Shown: positions 26,551 to 34,836 of the stretch, in pieces | Layout of the letters: the number at the start of each line of letters is the position of its first letter | Numbering within the stretch: the stretch's first letter is position 1 | Made by a program: the position numbers and the translations under genes | Notes under the pieces: generated by a model | Database searches by the model: none | Seen by the model: the letters and a program-made list of their open reading frames with translations, nothing else | Told to the model about the DNA's origin: nothing | NCBI RefSeq assembly: GCF_013378075.1 | Contig: NZ_CP051131.1 | Coordinates: 806,001-870,000 of the forward strand | Source of the DNA: Parasphingopyxis algicola | Lineage (GTDB): Bacteria > Pseudomonadota > Alphaproteobacteria > Sphingomonadales > Sphingomonadaceae | DNA length: 64,000 bases | Reading direction: 5' to 3'

Positions 26551-27372
26551 ATGCGCCCCTCGTCCCGCTCATTGGCCTTTCACAAGATGCACGGCCTCGG
26601 CAACGATTTCGTCGTTATCGATGCCCGTGACCGGTCCGTCGAGATGACGGAGGCCCTTGCGCGCGCGCTGGCCAACCGGCGCACCGGGATCGGCTGCGAC
26701 CAACTCATCCTGCTCGAACCGTCGGACGCCGCCGATCTGACCATGCGGATATTCAACGCCGACGGGGGCGAGGTAGAGGCCTGCGGCAATGCCGCGCGCT
26801 GCGTGACGCAGCTGGTCGGCGATGGCGCGGTGATCGAAACCGCCGGTGGCACCATCTCGGGTCGGGCGAACAGCGCGGGCGCGACGCTCGAAATGGGCGA
26901 ACCCCGGTTCGACTGGGACGCGATCCCGCTCGCCTATGCGATGGATCCCGCGAACATGCCGGTCGGCTGGGAGAATCTCGAAAATCCGGCTGCGGTCAAT
27001 GTCGGCAATCCGCATATCGTTTTCTTTGTTGCGGACGCTCCGGCGATCGATCTCGCGCGGCTCGGCCCGATCATCGAGAATGACCCGCTCTTTCCCGAAC
27101 GCATAAACGTCAACGTCGCGACGATCGAGCCCGATGGCAGCATCACTCTGCGCGTCTGGGAGCGCGGCGCCGGCCTGACCCGCGCCTGCGGTACCGGCGC
27201 CTGTGCGACGATGGTCGCCGCGGTGCAGCGGAAACTGGTCGATGGCGAGACGGTCGTGCATCTGCCCGGCGGCGATCTGAAGATCGAATGGGCGCCGGGC
27301 AGGACGATCCGGATGACCGGCCCCGCGACCCATGTGTTCAGCGGCGAGATCGACACGGAGAAGCTGCTGTGA
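26551..27372 (+). CDS. dapF: Diaminopimelate epimerase
   Basis: A 273-residue enzyme converting LL- to meso-diaminopimelate for lysine and peptidoglycan. The two catalytic cysteines are in EACGNAARC near residue 73 and RACGTGACA near residue 212. FHKMHGLGNDFVVID is the usual N-terminal motif. It overlaps the next gene (mtaB) through GTGA, and mtaB overlaps ftsY in the same way, giving a tightly coupled set. Confidence 0.97.
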   Translation: MRPSSRSLAFHKMHGLGNDFVVIDARDRSVEMTEALARALANRRTGIGCDQLILLEPSDAADLTMRIFNADGGEVEACGNAARCVTQLVGDGAVIETAGGTISGRANSAGATLEMGEPRFDWDAIPLAYAMDPANMPVGWENLENPAAVNVGNPHIVFFVADAPAIDLARLGPIIENDPLFPERINVNVATIEPDGSITLRVWERGAGLTRACGTGACATMVAAVQRKLVDGETVVHLPGGDLKIEWAPGRTIRMTGPATHVFSGEIDTEKLL

Positions 27373-28619
27373 GCGGCCCCGAACTCATCACTCTGGGCTG
27401 CCGGCTGAATTTCGCCGAGAGCGAAGCGATGCGCGCCATGGCGGCCGATCGCGACGATCTCGTGATCGTCAACAGCTGCGCGGTGACCGCCGAAGCCGTG
27501 CGCAAGACGCGCCAACAGATCCGCAAGGCCAAGCGCGCGCGGCCCGATGCCGAAATCGTCGTCACCGGCTGCGCGGTCCAGACCGAACCGGATAGCTTCG
27601 ACGCGATGCCCGAAGTCAGCCAGCTGCTCGGCAATCGCGAAAAGATGCTGCCCGAGAGCTTCGCGTCGAACCGCTCGCTCGTTTCCGACATCATGGCAGT
27701 CCGCGAAACGGCGCCCCATCTCGTCACCGGTTTTTCCGAACGCGCCCGCGCTTTTGTCGAGGTACAGAATGGCTGCGACCATCGCTGCACCTTCTGTGTC
27801 ATCCCCTATGGCCGCGGCAACAGCCGATCCGTCCCGGCCGGGCTGGTCGTCGACCGGATCAAGGCGCTGGTCGACGAGGGCTTCGAGGAGGTCGTGCTGA
27901 CCGGCGTCGATGTCACCAGCTATGGGCCAGACCTTCCCGGCAATCCCAGCCTCGGCCTGCTCGTGGAGCGCATCCTCAAGGGTGTGCCCGCCCTGCCCCG
28001 CCTGCGGCTTTCCTCGCTCGATTCGATCGAGATCGACGAGCGGCTGTTCGAGATCATCACCGGCGAACCCCGCTTCATGCCGCATCTTCATCTCTCGCTC
28101 CAGGCAGGCGACGACATGATCCTGAAACGGATGAAGCGCCGCCACAGCCGCGCGCAGTCGGTCGAGATGGTCGCGCGCCTTAAGGCCAGGCGGCCCGAAA
28201 TCGCGATCGGCGCCGATATCATCGCGGGCTTCCCGACCGAAACCGACGAGATGGCGACGAATACCTTGGCGCTGGTCGACGACTGCCAGATCGTGTTCGG
28301 CCATATCTTCCCCTATTCGGCGCGGCGCGGCACGCCGGCGGCCAGGATGCCGCAGGTCCCGGTGCCCGCGCGCAAGGAGCGGGCGTACAAGCTGCGGGAC
28401 GCGACGGCGCGGCAGAAAAAGACATGGCTGGACGGCCTTGTCGGAACCCGGCAACGCGTTCTCGTCGAACGGGACGACGGGATCGGTCATGCCGAGAATT
28501 TCGCCGAAGTGGCGATCGACGATCGATCCGGCGGGAACGGCGCTAATCGAGTGGGACGGATTGTCGAGACCCGGATCGTCGGTGTCGAAGACGGCATATT
28601 GGCCGGGGAAGTTTCGTGA
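27369..28619 (+). CDS. mtaB: tRNA t6A37 methylthiotransferase MtaB
   Basis: A 416-residue radical-SAM enzyme that converts t6A37 to ms2t6A in tRNAs reading ANN codons. The N-terminal UPF0004 domain supplies three cluster cysteines (TLGCRLNFAE, NSCAVT, TGCAVQ), the radical-SAM motif is GCDHRCTFCVIPYGRG near residue 135, and a TRAM-like domain lies at the end (RVLVERDDGIGHAENF). The GTG start at 27369 overlaps the dapF stop. The end overlaps the ftsY start. Confidence 0.94.
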   Translation: MSGPELITLGCRLNFAESEAMRAMAADRDDLVIVNSCAVTAEAVRKTRQQIRKAKRARPDAEIVVTGCAVQTEPDSFDAMPEVSQLLGNREKMLPESFASNRSLVSDIMAVRETAPHLVTGFSERARAFVEVQNGCDHRCTFCVIPYGRGNSRSVPAGLVVDRIKALVDEGFEEVVLTGVDVTSYGPDLPGNPSLGLLVERILKGVPALPRLRLSSLDSIEIDERLFEIITGEPRFMPHLHLSLQAGDDMILKRMKRRHSRAQSVEMVARLKARRPEIAIGADIIAGFPTETDEMATNTLALVDDCQIVFGHIFPYSARRGTPAARMPQVPVPARKERAYKLRDATARQKKTWLDGLVGTRQRVLVERDDGIGHAENFAEVAIDDRSGGNGANRVGRIVETRIVGVEDGILAGEVS

Positions 28620-29557
28620 GCGAACAGAAAAGCTGGGGCGAGAAACTGCGCTTCGGGTTCAAGCGCACCTCCGACAGGCTGGGCGGTAATCTGACCGGCC
28701 TCGTCACCAAGGAAAAACTGGACGATGAGACGCTCGACGAGATCGAGGAGGCGTTGATCGCATCCGATCTTGGGCCCTCGGTCGCCGCGCGCGTGCGCGA
28801 CCGGCTGGCGAGCGGCCGCTACAACCGGCATCTGTCCGAACTCGATATCCGCGAGATCGTCGCCGAAGAACTCGAAGAGATATTGCGCCCGGTCGCCGTG
28901 CCGCTAGAGATCGACGCCTTTCCGCGCCCGCAGGTGATGCTGGTCATCGGCGTCAACGGCTCTGGCAAGACGACCACGATCGCCAAGCTCGGCCATCTCT
29001 TCCTCGAAGACGATTACAACGTCATGCTCGTCGCCGGTGACACGTTCCGCGCGGCGGCGATCGGCCAGCTCAAGGTCTGGGCCGAGCGACTCGGCGTGCC
29101 GATCATCGCAGGAGAGGAAGGCGGCGATGCGGCGAGCCTCGTGTTCGAGGGGGTCAAGCGCGGTACCGAGATCGGCACGGACGTGCTCATTGTCGACACG
29201 GCGGGGCGCTTGCAAAACAAGAGTCACTTGATGGACGAGCTTTCGAAAATCCGCCGGGTGCTTGGGCGGCTCAACGAACAAGCCCCCCACAATGTGATCC
29301 TGGTGCTCGACGCGACCACCGGGCAAAATGCCCTGTCCCAGATCGAGGTGTTCAAGGAGGTGGCCAATGTCACGGGCCTTGTTATGACCAAGCTGGACGG
29401 GACCGCCCGGGGCGGCGTTCTGGTCGCGGCGGCCGAGAAATTCGGCCTGCCGATCCATGCGATCGGCGTCGGCGAAACGCTGGAGGATTTGCGTCCCTTC
29501 GATCCTCGCGCAGTCGCGCGCGCGATCACGGGCGCGGACGAGTTTGATGGAGAGTAG
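28616..29557 (+). CDS. ftsY: SRP receptor FtsY
   Basis: A 313-residue GTPase that docks SRP-ribosome complexes at the membrane. The NG domain is complete: P-loop GVNGSGKTTTIAKLG near residue 105, DTFRAAA, DTAGRLQNKS near residue 193 and TKLDGTARGG near residue 258. It lacks the long acidic A domain of the E. coli protein and starts only 17 residues before the N domain. The GTG start overlaps the mtaB stop. Its partner ffh is 4 kb upstream on the other strand. Confidence 0.97.
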   Translation: MSEQKSWGEKLRFGFKRTSDRLGGNLTGLVTKEKLDDETLDEIEEALIASDLGPSVAARVRDRLASGRYNRHLSELDIREIVAEELEEILRPVAVPLEIDAFPRPQVMLVIGVNGSGKTTTIAKLGHLFLEDDYNVMLVAGDTFRAAAIGQLKVWAERLGVPIIAGEEGGDAASLVFEGVKRGTEIGTDVLIVDTAGRLQNKSHLMDELSKIRRVLGRLNEQAPHNVILVLDATTGQNALSQIEVFKEVANVTGLVMTKLDGTARGGVLVAAAEKFGLPIHAIGVGETLEDLRPFDPRAVARAITGADEFDGE

Positions 29558-29560
29558 AGT

Positions 29561-30181
29561 ATGAGCGAAGGCGAAACCAAAGGGGAGCTGTCGTCCGGAA
29601 TGCGCATGGCGCTGGATTTCGGGCCGGTGCTGATCTTCTTCGCGGTCAATTTCCTGGCGCCACCGCCGCTCGGGATATTCTACGCGACAGGCGCCTTCAT
29701 GGCCGCGATGATGGTCGCTCTCGTAATATCCTGGGCAAAAGTCGGCAAGATTTCACCGATGCTGCTCTTTTCGGGCGTGATGGTGGTGATTTTCGGCGGC
29801 ATCACATTGTTCCTGCGCGACGAGACCTTCATCAAGATCAAGCCGACCATCTATTATGTCTTCATCGCCGCGATCCTCATCTTCGGGCTACTGATGAAAC
29901 GGCCGACGCTCAAGGCCCTGCTGGGCAGCGCCTATCCGGGGCTCAGCGATCGGGGCTGGGACATGCTGTCGCGCAACTGGGCGATCTTCTTTCTGGCCAT
30001 GGCCGTGCTCAACGAAGCGGTATGGCGCAATTTCAGCACCGATTTCTGGGTCGGATTCAAGCTATGGGGCGCGATCCCGCTGACCCTCATCTTCGCCTTC
30101 GCCAATGTGCCGATGCTGCTGAAGAACGGCCTCAATCTCGACAAGGCGGACGAGCCGCCCATGCCCGAAGCCCATGAATAG
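29561..30181 (+). CDS. yciB: Inner-membrane septation protein YciB/IspZ family
   Basis: A 206-residue integral membrane protein of the septation protein A (YciB/IspZ) family with about six membrane helices. Family markers are LDFGPVLIFFAVNF near residue 18, IKPTIYYVFIAAIL, and a conserved NWAIFFLAMAVLNEAVWRNF near residue 145. It links to cell envelope synthesis and division in enterobacteria. It starts 4 bp after ftsY, so it is probably in the same transcript. Confidence 0.93.
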   Translation: MSEGETKGELSSGMRMALDFGPVLIFFAVNFLAPPPLGIFYATGAFMAAMMVALVISWAKVGKISPMLLFSGVMVVIFGGITLFLRDETFIKIKPTIYYVFIAAILIFGLLMKRPTLKALLGSAYPGLSDRGWDMLSRNWAIFFLAMAVLNEAVWRNFSTDFWVGFKLWGAIPLTLIFAFANVPMLLKNGLNLDKADEPPMPEAHE

Positions 30182-30218
30182 GGCTCCGGGCGAGCGGCTC
30201 GGGATCAACCGATAGGGC

Positions 30219-30836
30219 TCAGCCCTGATCGGCTCGACTGACGCCGTTGCCATCGATATTCTGGGCGACGAATTCCCAGTTCACATGATCGAGCAGCGCA
30301 TCGACATAAGCGCCGCGATCATTCTGGTAGTCCAGATAATAGGCATGCTCCCACACATCGAGCGTCAAGAGCGGCTTCATCCCCTCGTGCGCGACCGGGG
30401 TGTCGGCGTCGTGGAGCGAGGTGATCTCGAGCGTGTCGCCATTGAGGACGAGCCAGGCCCAGCCGCTGGCGAAATGCCCGGTCGCTTCTTCCTTGAACGC
30501 CTCGAGCATGTCCGACTTGGATCCGAAACAGTCTTCGATATGGGCGGCGAGCGCGCCCGACGGATTCTGTTTTTCGGGGCTCAGGCACTTCCAGTAGAAA
30601 CTGTGGTTCCAGACCTGGGCCGAATTGTTGAACAGCCCTTGGTCGCCCTTCTCCTTCGCCGCGAGAATCACCTGCGACAGCTTGGCGTCCGCCAGATCGC
30701 CACCTTCGATGGCGTCGTTCGTCTTGTTCACATAGGCCTGATGGTGTTTTCCGTGGTGGAAATCGAAAGTCTTCGAGGAAATCAGATCGCCGAAAGCGTC
30801 CTTCGCATAGGGAAGGTCGGGCAGTTCGAAAGGCAT
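30219..30836 (-). CDS. sodB: Superoxide dismutase, Fe/Mn family
   Basis: A 205-residue cytoplasmic enzyme that disproportionates superoxide. The first metal ligand region is LISSKTFDFHHGKHHQAYV near residue 25, the second WNHSFYW near residue 74, and DVWEHAYYLDYQN near residue 160 gives the Asp and His ligands. The Gly-Gly-free pattern around residue 70 and the overall sequence favour the Fe type. The start ATG follows GGAG. It is monocistronic by appearance. Confidence 0.95.
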   Translation of the reverse strand: MPFELPDLPYAKDAFGDLISSKTFDFHHGKHHQAYVNKTNDAIEGGDLADAKLSQVILAAKEKGDQGLFNNSAQVWNHSFYWKCLSPEKQNPSGALAAHIEDCFGSKSDMLEAFKEEATGHFASGWAWLVLNGDTLEITSLHDADTPVAHEGMKPLLTLDVWEHAYYLDYQNDRGAYVDALLDHVNWEFVAQNIDGNGVSRADQG

Positions 30837-30942
30837 GGGAAAGTCTCCTGCTGGTCGGTCTTACATGACGGTAACGCACGGGGTCTTCAAGGGTATCCAT
30901 ACGATCGAAATGAGAATTTTCGCCTCGGGTTCGGGACGCCCG

Positions 30943-30982
30943 AAAAAAGGGGCCGGCCGCCTCGCGAGAAGGCGGCCGGCCC
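30943..30982 (-). terminator. Intrinsic terminator after the first TPR gene
   Basis: A perfect 12-bp stem (30950-30961 with 30971-30982) and a 9-base loop, followed on the minus strand by six T residues. It lies 28 bp past the stop of the TPR gene. Confidence 0.9.
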
Positions 30983-31010
30983 TTCTTCCGGCGCAATAAA
31001 TGGCCTGCGT

Positions 31011-31574
31011 TTAGCCGTTCGGTTCGACGATGAAGTTCGACAGGTCGTTGCGCGGCGCATCCCATTCGGGCGCCAGTTCGGTTGCTGTCAGGATATCGTT
31101 ATAGGCTGCCGTCAAATCGCCGTTCAGGTGATGGGCGAGGCCACGCCCATAATGCGCGACCGCCGGTTGTTCCGTCCCCAAATCGAGCGCGCGCGTGAAA
31201 TAGGGCAACGCCTCCTCGCCACGCTCGTCGCGCCGCATCAGGGTGATCGCCTTGTTCAGCATCGCTTCGGGCTGTTCGGGATCCATCCGGAGAGCCCGGT
31301 CGAAATCGGTAAGCGCCAGATTATACTGGCCGCGGTGGAACTGGATGATACCCCGGTTAACATAGGTTGCGATCCGGTCCCGATGGGTCAGCGCTTCTTC
31401 TTGGAGCGCGAAATCGCAGGGCCTGAGATCGCCGCGCGAATCCGATTGCCGCGCCGCTGCGGTATAGCAGGATTCCGCTGAACTGTTTCCGCTGACCAGA
31501 ACCGCGCTGTTGGCCGCGCCGGCCATAACCGTCACGGCAAGCGCGCTGGCTGCGAGTTTGAGCATCATTTGCAT
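31011..31574 (-). CDS. Exported tetratricopeptide-repeat protein A
   Basis: A 187-residue periplasmic protein. A signal peptide (ending AANSA near residue 23) is followed by a cysteine pair (ESCYTAAARQ and RPCDFAL, about residues 36 and 53) and two to three TPR-like units: DRIATYVNRGIIQFHRGQYN, PEQPEAMLNKAITLMRR and PAVAHYGRGLAHHLNG. The 34-residue units are protein-binding scaffolds. It is a paralogue of the next gene upstream. Start ATG follows AGGAGGATGCC, a strong ribosome binding site. Confidence 0.8.
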   Translation of the reverse strand: MQMMLKLAASALAVTVMAGAANSAVLVSGNSSAESCYTAAARQSDSRGDLRPCDFALQEEALTHRDRIATYVNRGIIQFHRGQYNLALTDFDRALRMDPEQPEAMLNKAITLMRRDERGEEALPYFTRALDLGTEQPAVAHYGRGLAHHLNGDLTAAYNDILTATELAPEWDAPRNDLSNFIVEPNG

Positions 31575-31624
31575 GGCATCCTCCTGTAGGCGTCGCCATT
31601 ATGCAGAAAATCGACATATCCGCA

Positions 31625-31666
31625 CAAAAAACGGGCCGTCTCCGTCATAATATTCGCCGAACGGCC
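31625..31666 (-). terminator. Intrinsic terminator after the second TPR gene
   Basis: On the minus strand a GGCCGT..ACGGCC stem with a 21-base loop is followed by CG and six T residues. It lies about 40 bp past the stop of the upstream TPR gene and separates the two paralogues. Confidence 0.6.
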
Positions 31667-31704
31667 GATTGGACACGACGAACGGCAGGCTGCGAAGGGC
31701 GGCT

Positions 31705-32271
31705 CTAGCCGCCCTGTCCGCCGACGACGCGGAACCGCGCCAGATCGCGGGCCGGCACATCCCATTCCGGATCGATGTCGGTGGCCCGCCGGATATCGTA
31801 ATAGGCCGACGAAATGTCTCCGTTCATCTCGTGCGCCACACCGCGTCCGTAATAGGCGAGCGCCGGTTCGCGCGTGCCATATTCGATGGCGGCGGTGAGC
31901 AGCGCCACGATCTCGGACGGGTTCTCGCGCTGGTGCAGCAGCGCCAACCCCTTGTTGAGATAGGCTTCGGGTTCGCTGCTATCGAGGTCGATTGCCCGGT
32001 CGTAATCCGCGATGGCCCGGCCATAGTCGCCGTTCTGGACATGCAATATGCCGCGATTGACATGGCTCGCGACGCGATCCCGGCCGGTGATCAGCCGATC
32101 CTCGATGGCTTGGGTGCAGACGCGAATGTCGCTGGGTCGGGACCGTTCGTTGAGCGCCGACTCATAACAGGTGCGCGCGGTGCTGTTGCCGACGACGCTG
32201 ATCGCGGCATGGGCGGTTCCGGCGGCGAAACCGGCGACGGCGAGAGCCGCGACGATGGATAATCCACGCAT
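31705..32271 (-). CDS. Exported tetratricopeptide-repeat protein B
   Basis: A 188-residue periplasmic protein paralogous to the neighbour at 31011: same length, same signal peptide style (GTAHA cleavage near residue 21), the same cysteine pair (RTCYESAL, RVCTQAIED) and matching TPR units (DRVASHVNRGILHVQNGDY, SEPEAYLNKGLALLHQ, PALAYYGRGVAHEMNG). The start at MRGLSIV is preceded by GGGAG; a longer in-frame ATG is less likely. The pair seems a tandem duplication, each copy with its own terminator. Confidence 0.8.
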   Translation of the reverse strand: MRGLSIVAALAVAGFAAGTAHAAISVVGNSTARTCYESALNERSRPSDIRVCTQAIEDRLITGRDRVASHVNRGILHVQNGDYGRAIADYDRAIDLDSSEPEAYLNKGLALLHQRENPSEIVALLTAAIEYGTREPALAYYGRGVAHEMNGDISSAYYDIRRATDIDPEWDVPARDLARFRVVGGQGG

Positions 32272-32325
32272 GGCATTTCTCCCTTTCGTGCGCGGAATAT
32301 ACGCCATTTGGCCGATTTTGGCGAA

Positions 32326-33339
32326 TCAGCCGATCATTTCGTGGCGCTTGAGCGCATGGCGCAGCTGATCATAGCTCAATCCCAATGCCTTGGCGGTCTG
32401 GCGCTGATTGTAACGCGCCCGTTCCAGCGCCGCCTCCAATATCTCTTTTTCATAATGCTCGACCGCCGCCTTGAAGTCCGAGACTACGGGCTTGCGCGGC
32501 TCGGCGGCGGGCCGTGACGGCGCGGCGGCGGTCTTCTCTTCCGCCTCCGGCTCGGGCGGTATTTGCCAGGGGGAGTCGAACGGATCGAGCTGTATGCTGT
32601 CGACAGGCTCTGCGGCCCGTTCCCAGCGATAGACCGCGCGTTCGACGACGTTGCGCAGCTCGCGGACATTGCCGGGCCAGTCATGCGCCATCAGCGCCGT
32701 TACCGCATTGTCGCCGAAGCCCGGCCAGGACGGCCAGTCCAGCTCGACCGCCATCCGCCGGCCGAAATAGTCGGCGAGGATCAGGATGTCGCTCTCCCGG
32801 ACGCGAAGCGGCGGCAGCGTGACGACTTCGAAGGAGAGACGGTCGAGCAGGTCGGCGCGGAACCGGTTGTGCTCGACCAGGCTCGGCAGGTTTTCGTTGG
32901 TCGCCGCAACGATCCGGACATCGACCCGGATTGGGGTGTTGGAACCGATCCGGCTGACCTCGCCATATTCGACCGCGCGGAGCAGGCGCTCCTGCGCGGC
33001 GGCGGAGAGAGTCGCCAACTCGTCGAGGAACAGGGTGCCGCCATCGGCCTCCTCGAACGCCCCGGCCCGGGCGCGCGTCGCGCCGGTAAAGGCGCCGGCC
33101 TCGTGGCCGAACAGCTCGGCCTCGATCAGCGTTTCGGGCAAAGCCGCGCAGTTGAGCGTGATCAGCGGACCCTCCCAGCGCTGGCTCAGGCGGTGCAGGC
33201 GTTCGGCGATCAGCTCCTTGCCCGTCCCGCGCTCGCCGATTACGAGGACCGGGCGGTCCAGCGCGGCCGCGCGGCTGGCCATCTCGACCGCATCGAGAAA
33301 GGCACCGGACTCTCCGACAAATTGGGCTTCGCGTTCCAT
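32326..33339 (-). CDS. pspF: Phage-shock sigma-54 activator PspF
   Basis: A 337-residue AAA+ enhancer-binding protein without an N-terminal sensing domain, as expected for PspF, which is held inactive by PspA. The Walker A motif is GERGTGKE near residue 36, the sigma-54 contact loop GAFTGA is intact near residue 83, Walker B is GGTLFLDE near residue 100, and a Fis-type helix-turn-helix ends the protein (NQRQTAKALGLSYDQLRHAL). A Pro/Ala/Glu-rich linker of about 45 residues separates the two, longer than in E. coli. It is divergent from the psp genes. Confidence 0.95.
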   Translation of the reverse strand: MEREAQFVGESGAFLDAVEMASRAAALDRPVLVIGERGTGKELIAERLHRLSQRWEGPLITLNCAALPETLIEAELFGHEAGAFTGATRARAGAFEEADGGTLFLDELATLSAAAQERLLRAVEYGEVSRIGSNTPIRVDVRIVAATNENLPSLVEHNRFRADLLDRLSFEVVTLPPLRVRESDILILADYFGRRMAVELDWPSWPGFGDNAVTALMAHDWPGNVRELRNVVERAVYRWERAAEPVDSIQLDPFDSPWQIPPEPEAEEKTAAAPSRPAAEPRKPVVSDFKAAVEHYEKEILEAALERARYNQRQTAKALGLSYDQLRHALKRHEMIG

Positions 33340-33348
33340 TCCGATTCT

Positions 33349-33365
33349 TTAGCGTAAAATACTAA
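33349..33365. promoter_or_regulatory. Candidate PspF upstream activating site
   Basis: TTAGCGTAAAATACTAA is a TTAG..CTAA inverted repeat resembling PspF sites. It lies about 77 bp upstream of the sigma-54 -24 element and just ahead of pspF, where one site could serve both promoters. Assignment is by resemblance only. Confidence 0.5.
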
Positions 33366-33439
33366 ACAATAGCAATATGCACCGCTCGAATTTCACTCGC
33401 GACCCGCTTAAGCACTTGTTTTTCTTGAATAATCAAAAA

Positions 33440-33456
33440 TTGGCACACTCCCTGCA
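33440..33456 (+). promoter_or_regulatory. Sigma-54 promoter of the psp operon
   Basis: TTGGCACACTCCCTGCA matches the -24/-12 pattern: GG at 33442-33443 and GC at 33454-33455 with the required 10 bp between. It lies about 80 bp before the first small gene and points toward the psp genes. PspF is divergently encoded. Confidence 0.85.
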
Positions 33457-33537
33457 ATGAATGGGACGTTAACAGTCACAACGACGATAACCCAGTTTCA
33501 AAACCCCGATTGGGGGCCAAGGTTCAGGAGACCAGAC

Positions 33538-33714
33538 ATGACCAGCATCAAAGACATCAGCCAGAACATCGCCGCCGCAATGGCCGCTCTCGCCGTCACC
33601 GGCGTCTGCGTCCTCGGAACGGTCGGCCCGGTCCAGGCCGGCAACACCGGCGAGCCGGTCGAGCTGCAGGCCGACCAGGACGAGATTATCATCGTTACCG
33701 GCCGCATCGCATAG
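33538..33714 (+). CDS. 58-residue exported peptide, first gene of the psp operon
   Basis: A small protein with a signal-like hydrophobic segment (residues about 12-32, ending VQAGN) and a short mature part of about 25 residues ending QADQDEIIIVTGRIA. The end resembles the TonB box at the start of sphingomonad TonB-dependent receptors (EIVVTG type). I do not recognise a named family. The ATG at 33538 has AGGAGAC just upstream; the longer frame from 33457 would start before the expected transcription start. It is 83 bp before pspA, with a hairpin between. Confidence 0.65.
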   Translation: MTSIKDISQNIAAAMAALAVTGVCVLGTVGPVQAGNTGEPVELQADQDEIIIVTGRIA

Positions 33715-33726
33715 GCCACCAAGTCA

Positions 33727-33769
33727 GGCCGGGGAGGCGGCTGCCCCTCCCCCTCCCCGGCCAAAAAAA
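33727..33769 (+). other. Hairpin between the small peptide gene and pspA
   Basis: An 11-bp perfect inverted repeat (33727-33737 and 33752-33762) followed by seven A residues. On the plus strand it lacks a T tract, so it is not a normal terminator; it could stabilise the upstream message or partly attenuate transcription into pspA. Confidence 0.5.
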
Positions 33770-33797
33770 TGTTCGAGGGGCATTAGGAGTAGCTACC

Positions 33798-34484
33798 ATG
33801 GGAATTTTCTCCCGCACTCGCGACATTATCGCCGCCAACGTCACCGATATTCTCGACAAGGCTGAAGATCCGGCCAAGATGGTCCGGATGATCATCCTCG
33901 AGATGGAGGAAACGCTGGTGGAAGTTCGCGCCTCCGCTGCCCGGACGATCGCCGACCAGAAGGAAATGCGCCGGTCGATCACCAAGCTCGAACAGCTCCA
34001 GGAAAGCTGGAAGGAAAAGGCCGAACTCGCGCTGTCCAAGGACCGCGAAGATCTCGCCAAGCAGGCGCTGGTCGAAAAGCAGAAGGCCGCGGACATGGCG
34101 GACCGGCTCAACGGCGAAATCGAAATCCTCGATGAATCGCTGCGAGCCTATGAACAGGACATCTCGAAGCTCCAGGGCAAGCTTCGCGAGGCCCGCAGCC
34201 GCCAGAACACCATCTCGGCCCGGCTCGAAACCGCGGAAAACCAGATCAAGCTGCGCGACCTCTACAATGGCGATCGCGTGCAGGATGCCTTTTCCCGTTT
34301 CGAAATGCTCGAACGCCATGTCGACATGGCCGAAGGCCGTGCCGATGCGCTCGCGCTGGGCAGCAACCAGCCGAAGACGCTCGAGGAAGAGATCGACGAA
34401 CTCGAAACGAGCGACAAGGTCGAAGCCGAACTCGCGGCCATGAAAAAGGCCAGCAAGAAACCCTCCGAAACCAAGGAAGCATAA
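33798..34484 (+). CDS. pspA: Phage shock protein A
   Basis: A 228-residue ESCRT-III/Vipp1-like coiled-coil protein that binds stressed membranes and inhibits PspF. It starts MGIFSRTRDIIAANVTDIL, an amphipathic helix, and has the family segment DPAKMVRMIILEMEETLVEV, followed by an almost continuous helix with LRDLYNGDRVQDAFSRFEMLERH near residue 155. The C-terminus is short. The ATG at 33798 has AGGAG 9 bases upstream. Confidence 0.97.
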   Translation: MGIFSRTRDIIAANVTDILDKAEDPAKMVRMIILEMEETLVEVRASAARTIADQKEMRRSITKLEQLQESWKEKAELALSKDREDLAKQALVEKQKAADMADRLNGEIEILDESLRAYEQDISKLQGKLREARSRQNTISARLETAENQIKLRDLYNGDRVQDAFSRFEMLERHVDMAEGRADALALGSNQPKTLEEEIDELETSDKVEAELAAMKKASKKPSETKEA

Positions 34485-34487
34485 CCC

Positions 34488-34811
34488 ATGGAAGACATCC
34501 TCGTACCCATCGGCGTCGTCGGGATGCTCTTCATCGGGCTTCCCTGGCTGATCCTCCACTACTCCACCCAGTGGAAGCGCGCCGGATCGATCACCCGGGA
34601 AGACGAAGATCTGCTGGATGAACTTTATGACGCCGCCCGGCGACTGGACGACCGGATGAACACGATCGAACGGATCATCGCCGCCGACAATCCCGAATGG
34701 GCCCGCGAACGCGCGCTGCGCCACGAGCCTCCCAGGGACGATCGGATCGAGGCGCGTATGGAAGACCGGATTGCCGAACAGGATATGAGCCGCGCCGACC
34801 GCCGGCGGTAA
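34488..34811 (+). CDS. pspB: Phage shock protein B
   Basis: A 107-residue inner-membrane protein that, with PspC, relays stress to PspA-PspF. One membrane helix covers residues 5-25 (VPIGVVGMLFIGLPWLIL), followed by HYSTQWKRAGSIT and a coiled coil with RLDDRMNTIERIIAADNPEW, the conserved PspB end motif. It then adds an unusual charged tail of about 35 residues (RHEPPRDDRIEARMEDRI). It begins 3 bp after pspA. Confidence 0.92.
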   Translation: MEDILVPIGVVGMLFIGLPWLILHYSTQWKRAGSITREDEDLLDELYDAARRLDDRMNTIERIIAADNPEWARERALRHEPPRDDRIEARMEDRIAEQDMSRADRRR

Positions 34812-34836
34812 CGAGACAAGGAACAGGAGACCGACA

